Source: Azoarcus sp.
GTDB taxonomy: Bacteria > Pseudomonadota > Gammaproteobacteria > Burkholderiales > Rhodocyclaceae
DNA: 64,000 bases
Reading direction: 5' to 3'
Assembly (NCBI GenBank): GCA_031268195.1
Contig: JAIRXQ010000060.1
Span: 28,643 to 92,642, forward strand
Shown: positions 1 to 10,993 of the stretch, one piece after another
Layout: each line of letters opens with the position of its first letter
How positions within the stretch are numbered: position 1 is the stretch's first letter
Position numbers and translations under genes: made by a program
The notes under the pieces: model-generated
What the model was told of the DNA's origin: nothing
Databases searched by the model: none
What the model saw: only the letters and a program-made list of their open reading frames with translations

Positions 1-521
1 ATGTTCTGCGCGCCCGCGCCGGAGGCGGCCTGATAGGTCATCGCGGAAATCCACTCGACAAGGCCGTCATGGAACAGGCCGCCGAGGCCCATCAGCATCA
101 GCGATACCGTGCAATTGCCGCCGATCCAGTTCTTGCCGCCCCTGGCGAGCGCCTCCTCGATGACGTGGTGGTTGACCGGGTCGAGCACGATCACCGCATC
201 ATCGGCCATGCGCAAAGCAGAGGCGGCATCGATCCAGTGACCATTCCAGCCCGCCGCGCGCAGTCTGGAAAACACCGATTTGGTGTAGTCGCCGCCCTGG
301 CAGGTCACGATGATCTCGCACGCCTTGAGCGCGTCGACGCTGCTCGCGTCCTGCAATGGCAGCGCGGCCTCCTTGCCACCGAACGCGGGCGCTTTGCCGC
401 CAGCGTTGGAAGTCGAAAAATATACCGGCTCGATGAACGCGAAATCGCCCTCCTGCGCCATGCGCTGCATGAGCACGGAACCGACCATACCCCGCCAACC
501 GACCAAACCAACTCGTTTCAT
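1..521 (-). CDS. asd: Aspartate-semialdehyde dehydrogenase (5' part only)
   Basis: Cytosolic enzyme that reduces 4-aspartyl phosphate to aspartate semialdehyde with NADPH, the branch step towards lysine, methionine and threonine. Only 173 codons are visible; the gene continues left of the window. The reading begins [18 protein letters not shown], the Rossmann loop, and contains [11 protein letters not shown] with the catalytic cysteine at residue 135, then [13 protein letters not shown], all diagnostic of the family. The ATG lies 5 bases after GAGGAG. It follows leuB after 126 bases on the same strand, so it is probably transcribed with the leu genes. Identification is firm; completeness cannot be judged. 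Confidence 0.95.
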   Translation of the reverse strand, partial: MKRVGLVGWRGMVGSVLMQRMAQEGDFAFIEPVYFSTSNAGGKAPAFGGKEAALPLQDASSVDALKACEIIVTCQGGDYTKSVFSRLRAAGWNGHWIDAASALRMADDAVIVLDPVNHHVIEEALARGGKNWIGGNCTVSLMLMGLGGLFHDGLVEWISAMTYQAASGAGAQN

Positions 522-647
522 GCCTTCTCCTCAAATCTTGCGGATTGTACACGGACAGTCACGGTAAATAGTACGAAATCACACGAACCCCGCCTTTTCC
601 AAACCCGCGCGACCCAGATTATCCGCCGGATTGCGCCACTCTCCACA

Positions 648-2362
<1,715 letters not shown>

Positions 2363-2366
2363 GATC

Positions 2367-2498
2367 TTATTTCGCAACCCTCTCGATGGCTTTGCCGCCT
2401 GCCTCGATGTCCTTGCCGATGCCGTGCACGGTGTTGCAGGCCATCGTCAGTGCAAAAACGACCAGCAAACCGAAGTTCAACAAAACGCTGCGTTTCAT
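2367..2498 (-). CDS. Entericidin-like small lipoprotein
   Basis: A 43-residue product beginning [20 protein letters not shown] followed by a cysteine, that is a signal peptide with lipobox LTMAC, and then the [18 protein letters not shown] tail typical of entericidin A/B proteins. It is expected to be lipidated and membrane anchored; the molecular role of this family outside the enteric toxin/antidote pair is not known. A good GGAGG lies 8 bases upstream of the ATG. It sits between leuC and leuD in the same orientation, an arrangement seen in other Betaproteobacteria, so it is likely transcribed with the leucine genes although no metabolic link is evident. Confidence 0.85.
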   Translation of the reverse strand: MKRSVLLNFGLLVVFALTMACNTVHGIGKDIEAGGKAIERVAK

Positions 2499-2517
2499 GA
2501 CGGATCCTCCCGAACGC

Positions 2518-3927
2518 TCAAAGAATGTCCCGCACGTCGACGAAATGCCCGGCAACGGCGGCGGCGGCGGCCATCGCCGGGCTGACGAGATGCGTGCGCC
2601 CCCCCGGCCCCTGACGGCCCTCGAAATTGCGGTTCGAGGTGGAGGCGCAACGCTCGCCCGGCGAGAGGCGATCCGCGTTCATCGCCAGACACATCGAACA
2701 ACCCGGTTCGCGCCACTCGAAGCCGGCCGCGATGAAGATTTTATCCAACCCCTCAGCCTCGGCCTGACGCTTGACCGGGCCGGAACCGGGCACCACGAGC
2801 GCAAGTTTGACATGATCGGCCTTGCGTCGTCCTCTCAAAATCGCGGCGGCCTGACGCAAATCCTCGATGCGCGAATTGGTACAGGAGCCGATGAACACTT
2901 TGTCGATATTGATCGCGGTGATCGGCATGCCCGCGTGCAAGCCCATGTAAGCGAGCGCGCGCTCCATCCCTTCTCGCTTCGCCGCATCGGATTCCCGCTT
3001 CGGATCAGGCACCGTGGCGGTGACAGGCTGCACCATTTCCGGCGAAGTACCCCATGTGACCTGCGGCAGAATGCCCGCCGCGTTCAGATCGAGCACACAA
3101 TCGAATGTCGCGCCCTCATCGGAATGCAACGTGCGCCAGTAGGCCACCGCCTTGTCCCACATCTCGCCCCTGGGCGCGAACGGGCGGTTCTTCAGATACT
3201 CGACGGTCACACCGTCGGCAGCGACCAGACCGAGCCGCGCCCCAGCTTCGATGGCCATGTTGCACAGGGTCATGCGCCCTTCCATCGTCAGGCCGCGAAT
3301 CGCGGAACCGCCGAATTCCAGCGCGTAGCCGGTGCCGCCCGCCGTGCCGATGCGCGCGATGATCGCCAGCGCCACATCCTTGGCGGTGACACCCTTGCCC
3401 AAGCGCCCTTCGACGCGGATCAGCATCGTCTTCGATTTCTTCTGCATCAGGCACTGCGTCGCCAGCACATGCTCGACCTCGGAGGTGCCAATGCCGTGCG
3501 CCATCGCCGCAAACGCACCGTGAGTGGAGGTATGCGAGTCGCCACACACGACCGTCATCCCCGGCAGCACCGCGCCGTTTTCCGGGCCAATCACATGCAC
3601 GATGCCCTGCCGCGCATCCCTGAACGGAAAGTAGGCGAGTGCGCCGCTCGCACGGACGTTGGCGTCCAGTGTTTCGACCTGTTGGCGCGAAACGGGGTCT
3701 TTGATGCCCTCGTCCCAGTGATCGGTCGGCGTGTTGTGGTCGGCGGTCGCCACGACGGAGGACACGCGCCAGAGCTTGCGTCCCGCGAGTTTCAAGCCCT
3801 CGAAGGCTTGCGGACTGGTGACTTCGTGAATCAAGTGGCGGTCGATGTAGATGAGCGCGGTGCCGTCCGGTTCTTCACGCACGACATGGCTCGACCAGAG
3901 TTTTTCGTAAAGCGTCCTGGCTTCCAT
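2518..3927 (-). CDS. leuC: 3-isopropylmalate dehydratase large subunit
   Basis: Catalytic 4Fe-4S subunit of isopropylmalate isomerase, partner of LeuD. The 469-residue product begins [16 protein letters not shown], as expected for the family, and carries the cluster ligands [12 protein letters not shown] and [30 protein letters not shown] is the aconitase signature region, split here only for length. The open frame extends 69 bases further upstream, but that extension is unlike LeuC and the ATG at 3927 is preferred. It lies 32 bases after aroC on the same strand and 19 bases before the entericidin-like gene. Confidence 0.95.
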   Translation of the reverse strand: MEARTLYEKLWSSHVVREEPDGTALIYIDRHLIHEVTSPQAFEGLKLAGRKLWRVSSVVATADHNTPTDHWDEGIKDPVSRQQVETLDANVRASGALAYFPFRDARQGIVHVIGPENGAVLPGMTVVCGDSHTSTHGAFAAMAHGIGTSEVEHVLATQCLMQKKSKTMLIRVEGRLGKGVTAKDVALAIIARIGTAGGTGYALEFGGSAIRGLTMEGRMTLCNMAIEAGARLGLVAADGVTVEYLKNRPFAPRGEMWDKAVAYWRTLHSDEGATFDCVLDLNAAGILPQVTWGTSPEMVQPVTATVPDPKRESDAAKREGMERALAYMGLHAGMPITAINIDKVFIGSCTNSRIEDLRQAAAILRGRRKADHVKLALVVPGSGPVKRQAEAEGLDKIFIAAGFEWREPGCSMCLAMNADRLSPGERCASTSNRNFEGRQGPGGRTHLVSPAMAAAAAVAGHFVDVRDIL

Positions 3928-3959
3928 TGAAGCAATTTTCCGGGAAAAAAGAGGATTGA

Positions 3960-5045
3960 TTATATGTGGGGCATGCCGGTGCGCACATCGCCACATTGGG
4001 CGCGATGGCGCAAGGCATGGTCGATCAGCACCAGCGCCAGCATCGCCTCGGCCACCGGCACGGCGCGAATGCCAACGCAGGGATCGTGCCGCCCCTCAGT
4101 GGCCACCAGCGTGGCTTCGCCGCGCTTGTCGATGGAGCGGCGCGGCAAACGGATGCTCGAAGTCGGCTTTACCGCGAGGCTCACCACGATCTCCTGCCCC
4201 GACGAGACACCGCCGAGCACGCCGCCCGCATTGTTGGAGAGAAAACCCGTCGGCGTCAGTTCGTCGCCATGCTCGGAGCCACGCTGCGTCACCGCCGCGA
4301 AGCCCGCGCCAATCTCCACGCCCTTGACCGCGTTGATGCCCATCATCGCATGGGCGATGTCGGCGTCCAGCCGCTCGAACACCGGCTCGCCCCACCCCGG
4401 CGGCGCACCGCCGACGACGACATTGACCCGCGCCCCCACCGAATCGCCCGCGCGCCGCAGCGCGTCCAGATAAGTTTCCAGCCGAGAGACGATTGCAGCG
4501 TTGGGGGCAAAAAACGGATTGCCCGCCACCTCGTCCCACGCCGAGAACGGAATCACCACCTCTCCCAGTTGCGCGAGGTAGCCGCGCACCGTGACGCCGA
4601 ACGCTTCCGCCAGCCATTTGCGCGCAATCGCGCCCGCCGCCACCCGCGCCGCCGTCTCGCGCGCCGAAGCGCGTCCGCCGCCGCGGTAGTCGCGGATGCC
4701 GTACTTCTGCCACCAACTATAGTCGGCGTGACCTGGACGGAACGTGCCAGCGATGGCCGCGTAATCTGCGGAGCGTTGATCCTGATTGCGGATCAGGAGC
4801 GCGATGGGCGCGCCAGTCGTGCAGCCCTCGAAAACGCCAGAGAGAATTTCCACCGCATCCGGCTCGCGCCGCTGCGTGACGTGGCGCGAGCTGCCCGGCC
4901 TCCTGCGGTCGAGATCGGTCTGGATATCAGCTTCGGAGAGCGCCAGTCCAGGCGGACAGCCATCGACCACGCAGCCGATGGCCGGGCCGTGGGATTCACC
5001 GAAGGTCGTGACGCGAAACAGCGTGCCAAAAATGTTGCCTGACAT
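3960..5045 (-). CDS. aroC: Chorismate synthase
   Basis: Converts 5-enolpyruvylshikimate 3-phosphate to chorismate using reduced FMN, the last common step to the aromatic amino acids. The 361-residue product has the standard length and starts [20 protein letters not shown]; the FGESHG signature, [17 protein letters not shown] and [19 protein letters not shown] motifs are all present. The frame stays open upstream to 5300, but that stretch is AT-rich intergenic DNA and encodes nothing like AroC. leuC follows on the same strand. The DNA upstream also serves the divergent PEP-CTERM gene. Confidence 0.96.
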   Translation of the reverse strand: MSGNIFGTLFRVTTFGESHGPAIGCVVDGCPPGLALSEADIQTDLDRRRPGSSRHVTQRREPDAVEILSGVFEGCTTGAPIALLIRNQDQRSADYAAIAGTFRPGHADYSWWQKYGIRDYRGGGRASARETAARVAAGAIARKWLAEAFGVTVRGYLAQLGEVVIPFSAWDEVAGNPFFAPNAAIVSRLETYLDALRRAGDSVGARVNVVVGGAPPGWGEPVFERLDADIAHAMMGINAVKGVEIGAGFAAVTQRGSEHGDELTPTGFLSNNAGGVLGGVSSGQEIVVSLAVKPTSSIRLPRRSIDKRGEATLVATEGRHDPCVGIRAVPVAEAMLALVLIDHALRHRAQCGDVRTGMPHI

Positions 5046-5274
5046 GTGGGGGCGGGCGGCGTATTCCGAAGGAGGCCGCGAGTCTAGCACCCGCGCACAT
5101 GAATGACAGTAATTTCCGTAATTATCGTACGTAGTTTCCGAATAACTCCGGAGATAAATATTTATAAGTATATGTATAGATGGTGCATTGTAAATGCAAA
5201 TACAATTGTCGGCTTTTTTTACAAAATTTATCTCATAATAAAAATTATTTTTTAAAATCAGCATGTTGAAATTT

Positions 5275-5290
5275 AGGCACATTAAATGCT
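5275..5290 (+). promoter_or_regulatory. Sigma-54 (-24/-12) promoter of the PEP-CTERM gene
   Basis: The sequence AGGCACATTAAATGCT matches the RpoN consensus TGGCACRNNNNTTGCW at all but two positions, with GG at 5276-5277 and GC at 5288-5289 exactly ten bases apart. Transcription would begin near 5301, about 40 bases before the GTG start and its AGAGGG ribosome site. It lies at the edge of a very AT-rich intergenic stretch (about 5100-5285). Confidence 0.7.
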
Positions 5291-5339
5291 TATCACGCAA
5301 ACCGAAACCACATCAACACATCTCCCAGAGGGTCCAATC

Positions 5340-5990
5340 GTGAACATTTTCAAAACCACCAAACTCGCCACCGCCATTGCGCTGCTGGGCACCGTCTCGC
5401 TCAACGCCTGGGCAGTCACATCGGTCCAGCCGACGACCGACACGGTATGCGGAGCATACTGCAACCTGAATCCCAACGACTACATCGTCGGCGCATCGAT
5501 CTACATCCTGGACCCGACCCAGCCCCTCGTGATCCAGCAGGTCGCCGGCTACCATGCCGATTCGATCAAAGCCTACATCTACTTCGGCGACGCCAACGGC
5601 AACATCCTGAGCGGCGGCACGCAAATCCTCAACGACTACACCTTGAACCAGAAATTTACGATCAACCCCAGCACCTTTGCTGGCGCGACGAACGTTTATT
5701 TCAAGCTCGTCAACACATCGCAAAATCAAACGTTCTGGAGCGATGCCCGACTCAGCGGCGACTCACAAAGCCATGCCGCGGTGAATTTTGACCTCCTGAA
5801 CAATTCCACTCCAGGAGCCTACATCGGGATGGAAGATCGTTGGAACGCCGACTGGGACTTCAACGACTACGTTTTCACGCTCTCCAATGTGAGCCCGACG
5901 CTCGTTCCCGAACCCGAAACCTACGCCATGCTGCTGGCCGGTTTGGGCATCATCGGAGCCGTGGCGCGCCGTCGTCGCGCGCAGATTTAA
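5340..5990 (+). CDS. PEP-CTERM sorting domain protein
   Basis: A secreted or surface protein of unknown function. From the GTG at 5340 the 216-residue product has a signal peptide (IFKTTKLATAIALLG, cleavage expected after NAWA), a mature region rich in Asn, Thr and aromatic residues with a WDFNDYVFTL stretch resembling DUF4114-type domains, and a C-terminal exosortase signal: VPEPETYAMLLAGLGIIGA followed by RRRR. PEP-CTERM proteins are processed by EpsH-type exosortases and accompany exopolysaccharide clusters; such a cluster starts just downstream on the other strand, though no exosortase is in the window. An ATG at 5286 is in frame but lies inside the sigma-54 element, so the GTG with AGAGGG eight bases upstream is chosen. 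Confidence 0.9.
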   Translation: MNIFKTTKLATAIALLGTVSLNAWAVTSVQPTTDTVCGAYCNLNPNDYIVGASIYILDPTQPLVIQQVAGYHADSIKAYIYFGDANGNILSGGTQILNDYTLNQKFTINPSTFAGATNVYFKLVNTSQNQTFWSDARLSGDSQSHAAVNFDLLNNSTPGAYIGMEDRWNADWDFNDYVFTLSNVSPTLVPEPETYAMLLAGLGIIGAVARRRRAQI

Positions 5991-6026
5991 AGCTGATCGC
6001 CACAAGTCACAAACGCAGTAATAAAA

Positions 6027-6056
6027 AGCCCCCGAAGTCATTCGGGGGCTTTTGTT
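6027..6056. terminator. Bidirectional rho-independent terminator
   Basis: A 10-bp stem, AGCCCCCGAA with its complement, around the loop GTCA, is followed by TTTGTTTT on the plus strand and preceded by an A-run that gives a U-tract on the minus strand. It separates two convergent genes, the PEP-CTERM gene and the last gene of the polysaccharide operon. Confidence 0.88.
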
Positions 6057-6073
6057 TTGAGGCTATCACTTTA

Positions 6074-6667
6074 TTATTTAAAAACAACGGCCAAAGTTTT
6101 GAAAATGATCGCCAGATCGTAGAAAAAATGATGTTTATCAACATAATCAGAATAATAACGTAATTTTTCCGGCAATATTTCCTGAATATAAGTTTTGTGC
6201 GGATCGTCCGATTGACCCAGGATTTCACTCTCCGCGCTGAAAACAATGGATGCAGGGTCTGTAATGCCCGGCCGAATAGACAACACCTTATCCCGAACGT
6301 CTGCTGGATAACAGGCCACATATTCCGGCACTTCAGGACGCGGCCCCACGAGGCTCATGTCCCCTGCCAGCACGTCGATCAATTGCGGCAATTCGTCCAG
6401 TTTGCACTGGCGCAGGAATCCACCCACCCGCGTAACCCGGGCATCTCCGTGCGCAGTAATGCGCAACCCTTCTTTCTCCGCACCGACCCACATCGTCCTG
6501 AATTTGTGGATTCTGAACAGCACCCCATACCGCCCCACCCGTTTCTGCCGGAAAAAAACCGGGCCGCGCGAATCGAGCTTTATCGCAATCGCAATCAGCA
6601 GAAAAACCGGCACCAACACGACCAGTCCAATCACGCTGGCGAGAACATCGAACGCCCGTTTAAGCAT
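6074..6667 (-). CDS. Phosphoglycosyl transferase (bacterial sugar transferase family)
   Basis: Monotopic membrane enzyme that transfers a sugar phosphate from a UDP-sugar to undecaprenyl phosphate, the first membrane step of glycan assembly. The 197-residue product is short like PglC-type enzymes and lacks the extra N-terminal helices of WbaP. It has one membrane segment (GLVVLVPVFLLIAIAIKL), then GPVFFRQKRVG, HKFRTM, CKLDELPQL and SLVGPRPE, the family landmarks with the catalytic Asp-Glu pair. It is the last gene of the operon, 12 bases after the DegT aminotransferase, and probably uses that aminotransferase's product or another N-acetylated sugar. Substrate cannot be told from sequence alone. 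Confidence 0.9.
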   Translation of the reverse strand: MLKRAFDVLASVIGLVVLVPVFLLIAIAIKLDSRGPVFFRQKRVGRYGVLFRIHKFRTMWVGAEKEGLRITAHGDARVTRVGGFLRQCKLDELPQLIDVLAGDMSLVGPRPEVPEYVACYPADVRDKVLSIRPGITDPASIVFSAESEILGQSDDPHKTYIQEILPEKLRYYSDYVDKHHFFYDLAIIFKTLAVVFK

Positions 6668-6679
6668 GCATGACGCCCA

Positions 6680-7840
6680 CTAACTTGTCAGCACACTAGA
6701 CTTCACCGACGAAATCACATGCTCCACGTCGGCATCAGTCATTCGTGTATAAATAGGCAGCGACACGCAGTGCTCGTAGACCGACTGGCTGACCGGAAAC
6801 ATCTCCGGTTTCAGATCATAGGCGCTTTTCCAGTAAGGATGCAGATGCAGCGGAATGTAATGGACGCTGCAACCGATACCCTGCCCGAACATACGCTCGA
6901 TAAACGTATGCCGCCCCACCCCCGCATCGTCGCCAAGACGAATCATGTACAGATGCCAGGCATGGAGATCGCCCGCTCGCGGTTTCGGCGGCAGGACGAT
7001 AGGCAACCCCGCGAACGCCTCATCGTAAAGCCTCGCGATGCGCTCCCGCTTTTGTTGAAAGCCTGCGACCTTCTTCAATTGATGAATGCCAATAGAGGCC
7101 GCGATGTCGGTCATGTTGTACTTGAAGCCCGGCGCGACGATCTCGTAATACCAGCTTGGCTTTTCCGCGGAAAACCTGTCGAACGCATCCCGGTCGATGC
7201 CGTGCAGACGCATGATCCTGGCTCTCCGGGCAATTTCCGGGCTGCGCGTCACCAACATTCCGCCTTCTCCGGTCGTCATAGTCTTGTTGGCGTAGAAACT
7301 GAATACGGTCACGTCGCTCTCCCATGTCCCGATCAGTTTTTGATGACAGGTCGCGGGGAAGGCATGCGCGGCGTCCTCCACCACCTTCAAGCCATACCGC
7401 TTCGCCAAGCCCAGCAACGCGGTCATATCAACAGCCAAGCCGCCGAAATGCACGGGGATGATGGCTTTGGTTCTGGGCGTAATCTTTTCTTCGATGGCTG
7501 CAATGTCGATACAGAGCGTCGACGCATCCACATCCACGAAAACCGGATTCGCCCCGAAATATCGAATGACTTCCGCGGTCGCCGTAAAAGTATGCGTCGT
7601 GGTGATGACCTCATCGCCCGCATCGATCCCGATCGCTTCCAGCCCAAGATGCAACCCCGCCGTGGCGGAATTGACCGCGACACACTCGATCCCTCCCCCA
7701 AGAAAGGCCGAAAAATCCGTTTCGAACCGTTTGGCCTGGGGACCTGTCGTCAACCACCCGGATCGCAGCGCGGAGACGACTTCGTTGATTTCTTCTTCAC
7801 CGATATCGGGGCGTGCAAAGGGCAAAAAATTGGCATTCAT
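6680..7840 (-). CDS. DegT/DnrJ/EryC1/StrS sugar aminotransferase
   Basis: PLP-dependent aminotransferase acting on a keto sugar nucleotide. The 386-residue product shows the family layout: [14 protein letters not shown] near the N-terminus, [27 protein letters not shown] with the aspartate that contacts PLP, and [15 protein letters not shown] with the Schiff-base lysine. The ATG at 7840 overlaps the stop of the methyltransferase (ATGA), which argues for translational coupling and for this start over one 45 bases upstream. Together with the PglC-like transferase next to it, it may supply a 4-amino sugar for lipid-carrier loading, but no matching dehydratase or acetyltransferase is in the window. 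Confidence 0.88.
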   Translation of the reverse strand: MNANFLPFARPDIGEEEINEVVSALRSGWLTTGPQAKRFETDFSAFLGGGIECVAVNSATAGLHLGLEAIGIDAGDEVITTTHTFTATAEVIRYFGANPVFVDVDASTLCIDIAAIEEKITPRTKAIIPVHFGGLAVDMTALLGLAKRYGLKVVEDAAHAFPATCHQKLIGTWESDVTVFSFYANKTMTTGEGGMLVTRSPEIARRARIMRLHGIDRDAFDRFSAEKPSWYYEIVAPGFKYNMTDIAASIGIHQLKKVAGFQQKRERIARLYDEAFAGLPIVLPPKPRAGDLHAWHLYMIRLGDDAGVGRHTFIERMFGQGIGCSVHYIPLHLHPYWKSAYDLKPEMFPVSQSVYEHCVSLPIYTRMTDADVEHVISSVKSSVLTS

Positions 7841-8526
7841 GGCTTCGCGAGGTAGCACAGCAGATGTGTTCTCAATAGTGGACAAAAATCGAGCGCGGCA
7901 TACAAAGCAGGATGAATACGAGCCACGCGGCGCGCGATGGGCGGCGCCAGTGTGATTCTTTTTGCGTGAACGATCCCATCCGGAAAAAGCTCCTTGATCC
8001 GCAGCATGGGAACAGCGCGCACGTCGGGATTATTCGGATTGTTGAAGGTGAAGTCGTACCAGAGCACGCCACCGCCCGACTTGACCAAGCGCCACATGGT
8101 TTTAGCGAGCCTTTCCTGTAACCCGTCATCGAGGATGGAACTGAAAACGACCGAGGCGTATACGATATCAAAAGAAGCATCGTCCAGCACCAGGGCGGAA
8201 GCATCGCCAGGATGGATTCGCACCGCTGTGGGCAAACGCTGTCGTGCAGCCTCGACACGTTCTGGGAGCAACTCGTTGCCGGCGATCCGCTCCGGATTCG
8301 CACCCAGCTGGATGAATTCGAGAATATTTCCACCCGTGCCACAACCGACTTCGAGAATGGAAAGGTCGGAAAAATCAGCAATCCGAACTTCTTTCAGCAA
8401 GGCAATCAACGAACGCTGCCATGCTTGACGCTGCAGGACGACGTCCGCATTGAACGCGGAATAAAGGCCGCTCAATCCTTTTCTGCGAGCGTAACGCTCA
8501 ACAATGTTATCAAGTTCGTCGTTCAC
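7837..8526 (-). CDS. SAM-dependent methyltransferase (class I)
   Basis: Likely modifies a sugar or glycan intermediate. The 229-residue product has the SAM-binding motif [15 protein letters not shown] around residues 55-70, an acidic residue at the end of strand 2 ([10 protein letters not shown]) and a [13 protein letters not shown] segment, as in Methyltransf_11/25 proteins. It begins with GTG and overlaps the end of the preceding glycosyltransferase gene by 17 bases and the next gene by 4, so it is embedded in the operon. Which atom it methylates is unknown; terminal methylation to control chain length is one possibility, by inference only. Confidence 0.8.
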   Translation of the reverse strand: MNDELDNIVERYARRKGLSGLYSAFNADVVLQRQAWQRSLIALLKEVRIADFSDLSILEVGCGTGGNILEFIQLGANPERIAGNELLPERVEAARQRLPTAVRIHPGDASALVLDDASFDIVYASVVFSSILDDGLQERLAKTMWRLVKSGGGVLWYDFTFNNPNNPDVRAVPMLRIKELFPDGIVHAKRITLAPPIARRVARIHPALYAALDFCPLLRTHLLCYLAKP

Positions 8527-9778
8527 GGACTTCAGGGTTCATCACTTCCAGAAAGCGTTCCGCCAAGCGTTCATACGTGAAATTATTCATGATGAATTCT
8601 TTTCCACGTTTTCCCATTTCGGCACGTTCTGCCGGGGTGAGCTGCTGGAGCTGCCGGATGCCATCAGCGATGGCTTCGGGATCTTCCGCCTGAACGGCGG
8701 TCCCACAACCTGATTCAGTCACCCAATCGTTCGCGGCGTTACAGGCGAACAGCACGACCTTCCCGGACATCATGTAATCCGCCAGTTTGTTCGGAGAGAT
8801 ACCGAAGCGAAACAGCGCCTGATCCTGCAAACCAATATAGGCTACGTCGAACCAGCTCAACAACGCCGGAATCTGCGGCTTCGGGACGGGATCAAAAAAG
8901 TGAACGCTATCGAGCCTCAGCATCTCCGACTGCTGCAACAGATTTTCTTTTTCCAGTCCGTTGCCGACGAGGACAAACGCAACCCGCTCTCTTTCCAGCA
9001 ATTTGGCAGCTTGCAATAAAACAGACAGCGCATTGGGCACGCCATGAGCGCCCGCGTATCCAACGACCAGTTTTCCCTCCGCCTTCAACTGCCCGATACA
9101 TGTCGTGATTCCAGCATCGCCAAGCGGTTGCTGCTTGTCTTCTCGCCAATCCTCCATCACCACGCCATTCGGCACGGCGAAGAGCTTGCGTAAGTCCAGC
9201 CCATGTTCGGCGACATGCTGCTGCACATTTGGCAGGATGGACACCACCGCGTCAACATCGCGATACGCGTCGTCCTCGGCTTTCTGGCACAGCCGGATGA
9301 AAGGATGTTTGGGTGACATCCCTCCGAGCTCTATCGGTGACAACGGCCACAGATCATGAATCTCGTAAATCAACCGCGCGGATGTTTTTCTTGCGATATA
9401 CCGCGCAACCCAGATGTCCATCGGATAGGTACTGGAAGCAATGACGGCGTCTGGCCTGAACGCTCTGACGAGACGGCCCGCATCCAAAAAAACGCGCGCC
9501 AGAAAGGCAAAGATATTCAGCACGCGCCCAAGTCCGTTACCCTGATAGACGGGGGTTGGATACCAAACATACTCGATGCCGTCGATATTCTCGGCCGTTC
9601 GTCTGCCAATGGGGCGACCATCGACTTCCGGTTGCCGCGCCCGCACATGAGAATACGCTGCTCCAAGTATCTGGACGCGATGGCCTTTCTTGATCCATTC
9701 CAAAGCCATGTGATACGGGCGAAACTCCATCCCGTAATCTGGCGAACCAACGTAATGGTCGATGTAAAGAATGTTCAT
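8510..9778 (-). CDS. Glycosyltransferase family 4 (WbuB-like)
   Basis: Cytosolic-face GT-B glycosyltransferase that probably adds one residue of the repeat unit. The 422-residue product starts MNILYIDHYVGSPDYGMEFR, the N-terminal type seen in WbuB-like GT4 enzymes, with IYEIHDLWPLSPIELG in the acceptor domain and LVVGYAGAHGVPNALSVLL plus FGISPNKLADYMMSGKVVL, the C-terminal donor site with its conserved glutamate region. The open frame continues 93 bases upstream, but the ATG at 9778 gives the family start. It occupies the wbpJ-like position after wbpI. Donor sugar is not determinable. Confidence 0.88.
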   Translation of the reverse strand: MNILYIDHYVGSPDYGMEFRPYHMALEWIKKGHRVQILGAAYSHVRARQPEVDGRPIGRRTAENIDGIEYVWYPTPVYQGNGLGRVLNIFAFLARVFLDAGRLVRAFRPDAVIASSTYPMDIWVARYIARKTSARLIYEIHDLWPLSPIELGGMSPKHPFIRLCQKAEDDAYRDVDAVVSILPNVQQHVAEHGLDLRKLFAVPNGVVMEDWREDKQQPLGDAGITTCIGQLKAEGKLVVGYAGAHGVPNALSVLLQAAKLLERERVAFVLVGNGLEKENLLQQSEMLRLDSVHFFDPVPKPQIPALLSWFDVAYIGLQDQALFRFGISPNKLADYMMSGKVVLFACNAANDWVTESGCGTAVQAEDPEAIADGIRQLQQLTPAERAEMGKRGKEFIMNNFTYERLAERFLEVMNPEVRERRT

Positions 9779-9925
9779 CGGGTAACACCCACCCATCCTG
9801 TCGTGTGGGATGCGAACGACTTTAGGCCAATCGCCGTAATCGCGGAAATGGGTGACATGTAACCCGGTCAAGTACTTCAGATTTCAGATAGCCTGTACCA
9901 AGTATCAGTACAGGATGCCCGCCAC
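9779..9925. other. Intergenic spacer inside the polysaccharide operon
   Basis: 147 bases between wbpI and the WbuB-like gene, the longest break in this half of the operon. It holds one inverted repeat, CCTGTAC at 9892-9898 and GTACAGG at 9908-9914, with a nine-base loop and no U-tract. I see no gene in it. Confidence 0.5.
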
Positions 9926-10993
9926 TTAATTCTCAACCAGATGCTTGGCAATGATTTCCGCCGCCTGCCCCTTGCCATAGGGCGAAACGTCGCGTCCCGT
10001 GTTTCCGGTAGCCGCTTTCATAGTTGCCTGAATATCGCTTGCACCGGGCGGCGCAAGGTGGTTCCAGCCCGCTTCCACCAATTCCGTCCACTCCGTCTCG
10101 CCACGCAGGGTTACGCAAGGCACACGATAAAAAAAAGCTTCTTTCTGCACGCCGCCGGAATCCGTGGCGATGAGCGCGGCGTTTTTCTCCAGCATCACCA
10201 TGCCCAGATAACCAACGGGGGCAATAGCCTTGATGTTGCCAGGCAGAGTCAGGCCAAACACGGACAACTGCGCCCGGGTGCGCGGATGCACGGGCAAGAC
10301 GATAGGCAACCCATACGCATTGAAACCGTCCAGAATCGCGCGGAATCTTTTGGGGTCGTCGGTGTTTTCTGCGCGATGAACTGTCGCAAGGCAATACGCT
10401 TTTGGCGACACACCGATGTGACGCAAAACGTCACCGGAATGCTCGGCCTTTGTGCCGTAGAACAGTGCGGCATCGAACATCACATCGCCGGATAAGCATA
10501 TCTTACTGGCGGCGATGCCTTCGTTTTTCAGATGCCTGATCGCAGTGTGCGTCGGCGCAAAGAGCCAATCCGCCGCATGGTCGGTAAGCACACGATTGAT
10601 TTCCTCCGGCATCCGCCGATTGAACGAACGCAATCCGGCCTCGACATGCGCCACGGGAACGTGCAGTTTCACGGCAGCCAAAGCCCCGGCCAGCGTCGAA
10701 TCTGTGTCGCCATAGACGAGCACCCCGTCGGGCTTCTCGCCAATTATCACCCGTTCAACCGCCTCGATCATTCGCCCCGTATTTTGCCCGTGCGAACCGC
10801 CGCCGATGCCAAGGTTATGCGCAGGCGGCCGCATTTCCAGTTCGTCGAAAAAGACATCGGACATATTGGCGTCAAAATGCTGCCCGGTGTGAACCACGAC
10901 TTCTTCGATACCGTAGTTCGCACAAGCACGCGAAACGACGGCGGCTTTGATGAATTGCGGACGCGCGCCGATGACAGTGACGATTTTTTTCAT
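9926..10993 (-). CDS. wbpI: UDP-GlcNAc3NAcA / UDP-GlcNAc 2-epimerase (WbpI-like)
   Basis: Non-hydrolysing 2-epimerase converting a gluco- to a manno-configured UDP sugar. The 355-residue product has [17 protein letters not shown] at the N-terminus, [53 protein letters not shown] and [12 protein letters not shown], the active-site and UDP-binding motifs. [19 protein letters not shown] favours the WbpI type, which acts on UDP-GlcNAc(3NAc)A, over plain WecB; the neighbouring wbpB, wbpD, wbpE and wbpG support that. The ATG overlaps the stop of the upstream glycosyltransferase (ATGA). Strict WecB function cannot be excluded. Confidence 0.88.
   Translation of the reverse strand: MKKIVTVIGARPQFIKAAVVSRACANYGIEEVVVHTGQHFDANMSDVFFDELEMRPPAHNLGIGGGSHGQNTGRMIEAVERVIIGEKPDGVLVYGDTDSTLAGALAAVKLHVPVAHVEAGLRSFNRRMPEEINRVLTDHAADWLFAPTHTAIRHLKNEGIAASKICLSGDVMFDAALFYGTKAEHSGDVLRHIGVSPKAYCLATVHRAENTDDPKRFRAILDGFNAYGLPIVLPVHPRTRAQLSVFGLTLPGNIKAIAPVGYLGMVMLEKNAALIATDSGGVQKEAFFYRVPCVTLRGETEWTELVEAGWNHLAPPGASDIQATMKAATGNTGRDVSPYGKGQAAEIIAKHLVEN

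Noticed and set aside
2363..2377. TTG start for leuD at 2377
   Set aside because: It would overlap the entericidin-like gene and has no room for a ribosome site; the ATG at 2362 fits the family.
5046..5300. N-terminal extension of aroC
   Set aside because: AT-rich intergenic DNA; the translated part is unlike chorismate synthase, and the ATG at 5045 gives the conserved start.
5286..5340. ATG at 5286 as the start of the PEP-CTERM gene
   Set aside because: It lies within the sigma-54 -12 element and before the ribosome site; the signal peptide fits a start at the GTG of 5340.
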